NCBI GenBank assembly: GCA_049889775.1
Contig: JBMHCT010000020.1
Span: forward strand, 124,001-188,000
Source of the DNA: Jejuia sp049889775
GTDB taxonomy: Bacteria; Bacteroidota; Bacteroidia; Flavobacteriales; Flavobacteriaceae
Direction of reading: 5' to 3'
DNA length: 64,000 nt
Shown one piece after another: positions 58,844 through 64,000 of the stretch (within the stretch, counting starts at the first letter, position 1; the number at the start of each line of letters is the position of its first letter). Below the pieces are notes generated by a model. The model was not told the DNA's origin. It was given only the letters and a program-made list of their open reading frames with translations, and searched no databases. The position numbers and the translations under genes were made by a program.

Positions 58844-61756
58844 ATGCGCCATATCTTTTTTACCGTTTTATGTTTTTATTGTTGCCTAAACGCGCAAACA
58901 CCTGCACAGCCTCTTAAAACTATTGATATACAAGCCCAAACTAAATGGGTAGATAGTGTTTATAGTACTTTATCTCTTAAGGAAAAAGTTGGGCAACTTT
59001 ATATGGTTCAAGTCATGTCCAACCAAAATATGGCGACTAAACAGGCTATAATCAAATTAATAAAAGAGCATCAAATAGGTGGTATTATTTATTCAAACGG
59101 AGGGCCAAGGCGTCAAGCTATTTTAAATAACGAACTACAATCTTTAGCCAAAATCCCAATGCTTATTGGAATGGATGCAGAATGGGGGCTAAGTATGCGA
59201 CTGGATTCCACATATGCATTTCCATATAACATGGCCTTGGGCGCAATAACAGATAATAAGCTAGTTGAGAAAACGGGTAAACATATTGGGGAGCACTGCA
59301 AACGCCTAGGGGTACATTTCAATTTCGCTCCTGTTGTAGATATCAATACCAATCCCAAGAACCCTATAATTGGCAATCGATCATTTGGTGAAGATAGAGA
59401 TAATGTTACCGAAAAAGGTTTGGCCTTTATGAAAGGTATGCAAAATGCTGGAGTATTGGCAAATGCTAAACATTTTCCAGGTCATGGTGATACAGAAACT
59501 GATTCCCATTTAACCTTACCAACTATTAATTTTAGTGAGAAGCGTATTGATTCGGTTGAGTTATATCCTTATAAGAAACTAATTAAAGAAGGTTTATCTA
59601 GCGTAATGGTGGCTCATTTAAATGTACCAAGTTTAGAAACAAGAGAAAATTATCCTTCTTCTTTATCCAAGCATATAGTCACTGATATTTTAAAAGAGAA
59701 ACTAGGGTTTGAGGGGCTTATTTTTACGGATGCCTTAACTATGAAAGGTGCTGCAGATTTTAGTGAGTCAGGTGATATCGACTTAGCAGCATTTAAAGCA
59801 GGTAATGATGTAATGCTCATGTCGGAAGATGTAGGTGTGGGTATCTCCAGAATAATGAACGCTTATAATAATGGAGACATATCAGAAGCACGATTGGCGC
59901 ATTCTGTTAAGAAAATACTCATGGCAAAATATAAAGTGGGTTTAAATGAGTATACCCCTATTGAGTTGAACAATCTAGAAGACGATTTACATCGACTTAA
60001 AGATGATATATTGTACGAACAACTTTTTGAAAATGCTATCACAGTTTCTAAGAATTATAACAATATTTTACCTCTTACAAGTCTAGAAACTAGGTCTATT
60101 GCTTATGTGCCTTTTGGGGATAACGACGGTACGCCGTTTTTCAGTGAACTAAAAAAGTATGGTAAAGTACATAAAATCGAAGCTGAAAAACTGAATGTAC
60201 TTATGAGTAAGCTTCAATCTTACAATACCGTGATTATTGGGTTGCACCGTTCTAGTGCTAACCCTTGGAAATCCTACAAGTTCACAAAAGAAGAGTTAGT
60301 TTGGTTAAATGAAATATCTCGAACACATGACGTTATACTGGATGTTTTTGTAAAACCTTATGCCTTGGATGAAATAAAGACGATAAAGAATATCGAAAGT
60401 ATTATTGTAAGTTATCAGAACAGTGCTGTTGCTCAGCAAAAATCAGCGCAAATCATTTTTGGAGCCTTACCTTCAAAAGGAAAACTGCCAGTTTCGGTAG
60501 AACAGTATTTTAAAGCAGGTGATGGCGTACAATTAAAGGCAATTAAGCGTTTGGGGTATACCGTTCCTGAAAGAGTTGGTATGAGTTCTGAAAAATTGAA
60601 AAAAGTGGATTCTATTGCAAATGTAGCTGTGGATTCTATGATGACGCCTGGGATTCAGTTATTGATTGCCAGAAAGGGGAAAGTTATTTACAATAAAAAC
60701 TTTGGGAAGCACACTTATGAAGGTAAAAATAAAGTGTCTTTTGATGATATTTATGATTTAGCGTCTTTAACTAAAATCTTAGCCACGTTACCATTGGTGA
60801 TGGAATTAGAAGAACGAGGTGAAGTGTCTCTTGATACTCCATTGTCAGAAATTCTTCCAGAATATAAAGATTCTAATAAAGCGAATATTACGCTCAAACA
60901 GATGTTATCCCATTATGCACGTTTAAGACCTTGGGAACCTTTCTATTATCATACATTAGATTCCGTTACAAAGCGCCCAAGTGATACATATTATCGCACT
61001 TCAAAAAGTAAAAAATTCAATATAGAAGTAGCCGAAAATTTATATTTAAGAGCTGACTATCAAGACTCTATACAGAAGATTATTAAGGATTCAGAGCTAT
61101 TGGAGCGTTTGAGATATCGTTACAGTGATTTTCCTTATTACATTTTAAAGAAATTTATAGAACAATACTACGACAAAGGTTTAGACGAGTTGGTTCAAAG
61201 CCATTTTTATCAACCCTTAGGAGCTAATTATACTATTTACAACCCATATCGGAAAATAAGTAGTAAACATATTGTTCCTACAGAAGTTGATGATTATTAC
61301 CGATTCCAAAAAGTACACGGATATGTGCATGATATGGGCGCAGCAATGCAGAATGGAGTTGGAGGGCATGCCGGCGTTTTTAGTAATACCAATGATGTTG
61401 CTAAAATTATGCAGATGTTTTTACAAAAAGGCTATTATGGCGGGAAACGTTATCTAAAGCCTGAGACTATTGATAAATTCAATACCTGTTATTTTTGCGA
61501 AAAGGATAATAGGAGAGGTGTTGGTTTTGATAAACCGCAGTTAGATGAAGAAGGGCCTACTTGCGGTTGTATTTCTATGACCAGTTTTGGACATTCGGGT
61601 TTTACTGGAACCTACGCATGGGCAGATCCAGAGGAAGAAATAGTTTATGTGTTTTTAGCAAATAGAACATACCCAGAAGCAGGCAGAAACCGCTTACTAA
61701 GGGAAAATATTAGGACAGAAATTCAACGTTTCATATACGAAGCGATAATAGATTAG
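58844..61756 (+). CDS. GH3 NagZ-like glycosidase fused to a beta-lactamase-type serine hydrolase
   Basis: A 970-residue exported protein (signal MRHIFFTVLCFYCCLNAQ). Residues about 30-360 are a GH3 domain of NagZ type: IGMDAEWGLSMRL, FAPVVDINTNPKNPIIGNRSFGED, and KHFPGHGDT with the His/Asp pair (H210, D216) used as catalytic acid/base. A second GH3-like domain follows to about residue 575. From about residue 590 is a class C beta-lactamase / esterase-like domain with SxxK at S641-K644 (LASLTKILATLP) and a late HSGFTGTYAW motif. It probably acts on peptidoglycan or its fragments in the periplasm, not on algal galactan. Confidence 0.9.
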   Translation: MRHIFFTVLCFYCCLNAQTPAQPLKTIDIQAQTKWVDSVYSTLSLKEKVGQLYMVQVMSNQNMATKQAIIKLIKEHQIGGIIYSNGGPRRQAILNNELQSLAKIPMLIGMDAEWGLSMRLDSTYAFPYNMALGAITDNKLVEKTGKHIGEHCKRLGVHFNFAPVVDINTNPKNPIIGNRSFGEDRDNVTEKGLAFMKGMQNAGVLANAKHFPGHGDTETDSHLTLPTINFSEKRIDSVELYPYKKLIKEGLSSVMVAHLNVPSLETRENYPSSLSKHIVTDILKEKLGFEGLIFTDALTMKGAADFSESGDIDLAAFKAGNDVMLMSEDVGVGISRIMNAYNNGDISEARLAHSVKKILMAKYKVGLNEYTPIELNNLEDDLHRLKDDILYEQLFENAITVSKNYNNILPLTSLETRSIAYVPFGDNDGTPFFSELKKYGKVHKIEAEKLNVLMSKLQSYNTVIIGLHRSSANPWKSYKFTKEELVWLNEISRTHDVILDVFVKPYALDEIKTIKNIESIIVSYQNSAVAQQKSAQIIFGALPSKGKLPVSVEQYFKAGDGVQLKAIKRLGYTVPERVGMSSEKLKKVDSIANVAVDSMMTPGIQLLIARKGKVIYNKNFGKHTYEGKNKVSFDDIYDLASLTKILATLPLVMELEERGEVSLDTPLSEILPEYKDSNKANITLKQMLSHYARLRPWEPFYYHTLDSVTKRPSDTYYRTSKSKKFNIEVAENLYLRADYQDSIQKIIKDSELLERLRYRYSDFPYYILKKFIEQYYDKGLDELVQSHFYQPLGANYTIYNPYRKISSKHIVPTEVDDYYRFQKVHGYVHDMGAAMQNGVGGHAGVFSNTNDVAKIMQMFLQKGYYGGKRYLKPETIDKFNTCYFCEKDNRRGVGFDKPQLDEEGPTCGCISMTSFGHSGFTGTYAWADPEEEIVYVFLANRTYPEAGRNRLLRENIRTEIQRFIYEAIID

Positions 61757-61771
61757 AATAAAGATGTAATA

Positions 61772-62908
61772 ATGATAATAGGAATTGTTTGTTATCCAAC
61801 GTTTGGAGGTAGTGGTGTTGTGGCTACGGAGTTAGGTTTAGAATTGTCTAAACGAGGTCATGAAATTCATTTTATTACGTATAATCAGCCAGTACGTTTG
61901 GAATTAGTGAGTAATAATGTGCATTATCACGAGGTAAACGTTCCCGAATATCCGTTGTTTCATTACCAACCTTATGAACTGGCTTTATCTAGTAAGTTGG
62001 TTGACATGGTAAAACTCCATAACATCGAAATACTACATGTACATTACGCCATTCCGCATGCCTATGCTGCATATATGGCCAAAAAAATGCTGCAAGAGGA
62101 GGGTGTTCATTTACCAATTGTCACAACACTTCATGGTACAGATATTACTTTAGTAGGTAGCCATCCATTTTATAAACCTGCCGTTACTTTTAGTATTAAT
62201 AAATCTGATGCGGTTACTGCAGTGTCTCAAAGTTTGAAAGATGATACCTTGCGCTTATTCAATATTAAAAACGAAATTAATGTAGTTCCAAATTTTATTG
62301 ATTTGGACAAGTATAATCATGCTTTTACAGATTGCCAACGAGGTATGATGGCTAATGAAAACGAAAAGATTATCACCCATATTAGTAACCTACGCCCCGT
62401 AAAACGTGTTCAAGATGTAATTAAGGTGTTTGATGGTATTCAGAAGGAAATACCCGCAAAATTAATGTTTATTGGCGAAGGACCTGAAAAGGAAGCTGTT
62501 GAAAATCAGTGTAGAAAATTAAATATTCTTGATAAGGTAATTTTTTTCGGAAGAAGTAATGAGATTGATAAAATACTATGTTTTAGTGATCTATTTTTAT
62601 TACCATCTCAAACAGAAAGTTTTGGTTTGGCCGCATTGGAAGCTATGGCATCGGGCGTTGCCGTGATTTCTAGTAATACGGGAGGTATTCCAGAAGTTAA
62701 TATTCACGGATATTCAGGGTTTTTGAGTGATGTTGGAGATACAGATGATATGATAAAGAATGCCTTATGTATTTTGAAGGACGAAAACCGGTTAAAACAA
62801 TTTAAGGATAACGCAAGAAAACAAGCTTTAAAATTTGATTTACATGCAATTGTACCTCAATATGAAGCTATTTATGAAGATACATTATCTAAATGTTTAG
62901 TACTTTAA
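61772..62908 (+). CDS. bshA: N-acetyl-alpha-D-glucosaminyl L-malate synthase BshA
   Basis: A 378-residue GT4 glycosyltransferase that joins GlcNAc from UDP-GlcNAc to L-malate, the first step to the thiol bacillithiol. It begins IGIVCYPTFGGSGVVATELGLELSKRGH and has HVHYAIPHAYAAYMAKKML, TTLHGTDITLVG, ISNLRPVKRVQDVIKVF, and the nucleotide-binding LLPSQTESFGLAALEAMASGVAVISSNTGGIPEV with the EX7E pattern. The length equals known BshA. It follows the GH3 gene by 15 bases and converges on the M28 peptidase gene. Confidence 0.93.
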   Translation: MIIGIVCYPTFGGSGVVATELGLELSKRGHEIHFITYNQPVRLELVSNNVHYHEVNVPEYPLFHYQPYELALSSKLVDMVKLHNIEILHVHYAIPHAYAAYMAKKMLQEEGVHLPIVTTLHGTDITLVGSHPFYKPAVTFSINKSDAVTAVSQSLKDDTLRLFNIKNEINVVPNFIDLDKYNHAFTDCQRGMMANENEKIITHISNLRPVKRVQDVIKVFDGIQKEIPAKLMFIGEGPEKEAVENQCRKLNILDKVIFFGRSNEIDKILCFSDLFLLPSQTESFGLAALEAMASGVAVISSNTGGIPEVNIHGYSGFLSDVGDTDDMIKNALCILKDENRLKQFKDNARKQALKFDLHAIVPQYEAIYEDTLSKCLVL

Positions 62909-62909
62909 A

Positions 62910-63932
62910 TTAATCCAATTTTATGCGCTTGTTTCTATTGGCTAATTCCCATGCCGTATAAAAAATAAGTTTGGCGCGTGACTCTAAGAAATCATAATTA
63001 ATTTTATCGGGAGTATCCGATGGTCTGTGATAATCTTCATGTGTTCCGTTAAAATAGAAAATAACTGGAATATCATGTTTGGCAAAATTATAGTGATCGG
63101 ACCTGTAATAGAAACGATTAGGATCATTCTCTTCATTAAAGGTATAATCAAACTCTAAATTAACAGTAGCTTTATTTATAGAATCTGAAACTTGATGTAA
63201 TTCTGTGCTTAATCGATCAGAACCTATAAGGTATAAATAGTTCGATTGTCCTTGATGTTTTTCATCAACCCTTCCAATCATATCTATATTTAAGTTGGCT
63301 ACTGCGTCTTCCAAAGGAAAAATCGGATCTTCATCGGCATAATATCGAGACCCAAATAATCCAATTTCTTCTCCTGTAACATGTAAAAACATAATACTTC
63401 GTCTTGGGCCATTTCCTTCAAACTCTGCTTTTTTAAAAGCTTCCGCTATTTCTAAAATAGCAACTGTACCCGAACCATCATCATCGGCACCATTATTAAT
63501 ATCTCCAGATTTTGTAACACCAATGTGATCTAAATGAGCAGAAATAATAATGTGTTCCTCGGGTATTTCTGTTCCTGTAATATAGGCTATAACATTTTCC
63601 GAGGCGTTTTCTGCTCTTCCGTTAAAATATTCAGTAGGTATTTCTTGGAAATAATCATCTTTTGCAATTGGAGACGCAATTTTATTTTTAATGTAATCTG
63701 CTTTAATAAACTCTATCGCTTTTTTTTGACCAGACTCCCCCGTTCTTCTACCTTCAAAATCATCAGAGGCGTAAACGTATAGCATTTCCTTTAACTCCTT
63801 TGCTGTTATGGTTTCGGCGTAAGGTTTAGGGTTAGCAATTACGGTTTTTGGTGTAGTTTTCTTTTCTTTAGAATCCAAACATGCGGTGGTGAAGCAAAAC
63901 GTAATACAGATAAGTGCTAGAATAAACCTCAT
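62910..63932 (-). CDS. M28-family metallopeptidase lipoprotein
   Basis: A 340-residue lipoprotein (MRFILALICITFCFTTAC, Cys at residue 18). The M28 zinc aminopeptidase core is visible: IISAHLDHIGV (first zinc His and following Asp), NNGADDDGSGTVAILEIAEAF (bridging Asp), LHVTGEEIGLFGSRYYA (catalytic Glu-Glu), LNIDMIGRVDE, and YFNGTHEDYHRPSDTPDKI (zinc His). It would trim peptides at the cell surface or periplasm. The 3' end is one base from the bshA stop. The next minus-strand gene ends ten bases upstream of its start. Confidence 0.92.
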   Translation of the reverse strand: MRFILALICITFCFTTACLDSKEKKTTPKTVIANPKPYAETITAKELKEMLYVYASDDFEGRRTGESGQKKAIEFIKADYIKNKIASPIAKDDYFQEIPTEYFNGRAENASENVIAYITGTEIPEEHIIISAHLDHIGVTKSGDINNGADDDGSGTVAILEIAEAFKKAEFEGNGPRRSIMFLHVTGEEIGLFGSRYYADEDPIFPLEDAVANLNIDMIGRVDEKHQGQSNYLYLIGSDRLSTELHQVSDSINKATVNLEFDYTFNEENDPNRFYYRSDHYNFAKHDIPVIFYFNGTHEDYHRPSDTPDKINYDFLESRAKLIFYTAWELANRNKRIKLD

Positions 63933-63941
63933 TCTTGTTTT

Positions 63942-64000
63942 TTAGTTTAAAAATACATTATTTTCATCAATGGTAACACGTGTTTCTTGATTTACCAGTT
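63942..64000 (-). CDS. C-terminal end of an unidentified minus-strand gene
   Basis: The last 59 bases hold an open minus-strand frame that ends LVNQETRVTIDENNVFLN and a TAA at 63942-63944. It lies ten bases before the M28 gene on the same strand, which suits an operon. Only 18 codons are visible, so family and even coding status are uncertain. Confidence 0.4.
   Translation of the reverse strand, partial: LVNQETRVTIDENNVFLN

Noticed and set aside
1..64000. CRISPR arrays, tRNA or rRNA genes, prophage or integrase genes
   Set aside because: No regularly spaced repeats, no tRNA cloverleaf or rRNA-like sequence and no phage-type proteins were found in the gaps I read; a tRNAscan or Infernal run could confirm.

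Overview
The window is a chromosomal segment of a marine-type member of the Flavobacteriaceae (Bacteroidota). Support for this: AT-rich DNA, little sign of Shine-Dalgarno sites, many promoters with the Bacteroidota -7 box TAnnTTTG, an LpxC-FabZ fusion, a HisB fusion, PorX of the type IX secretion system, bacillithiol synthesis (BshA), a GH16/GH2/GH29/sulfatase galactan cluster and several flavobacterial DUF families. No rRNA, tRNA, CRISPR array, transposase or phage gene was seen.

Layout. 1-11.3 kb: end of porX, an HD phosphohydrolase, the lipid A block lpxD-lpxC/fabZ-lpxA with efp and a second LpxD-like acyltransferase, sucD, fabG, a VWA membrane protein and a prohibitin-like protein. 11.3-18.8 kb: a complete histidine operon hisG-D-C-B-H-A-F-IE. 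It is preceded by what reads as a full transcription attenuator: a 17-residue leader peptide with three consecutive His codons, an antiterminator and a rho-independent terminator. 18.8-24.4 kb: small and regulatory genes, including an SDR/TetR pair with two matching palindromic operators. 24.5-29.5 kb: leucine genes leuC-D-A-B ending in a terminator. 29.5-45.3 kb: envelope and stress genes (two MscS channels, VTT and YceI proteins, grpE-dnaJ, an ABC exporter, a response regulator lacking a DNA-binding domain, PPK2, surface lipoproteins).

45.4-58.7 kb is a carbohydrate island. On the minus strand lies gntR-galM-galK-galT. Divergently lie a sodium/sugar symporter, a GH29 enzyme, an S1 sulfatase, a GH2 and two GH16 enzymes. 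Together they suggest breakdown of a sulfated red-algal galactan, best matching porphyran. The GH16 enzymes would cut the chain outside the cell. The sulfatase, GH29 and GH2 would trim sulfate, alpha-L-galactosyl and beta-galactosyl groups. Free galactose would enter by the symporter and pass through the Leloir genes. No SusC/SusD pair is present. 58.8-64 kb: a NagZ-like GH3 fused to a beta-lactamase-type serine hydrolase, bshA, and an M28 peptidase lipoprotein.

The non-coding DNA is unusually informative. It holds the his attenuator, a free-standing promoter-hairpin-terminator unit near 35.2 kb that may be a small RNA, two related long inverted-repeat elements (20.3 and 35.4 kb), and three copies of a 17-base hairpin whose outer base pair changes in a compensating way.
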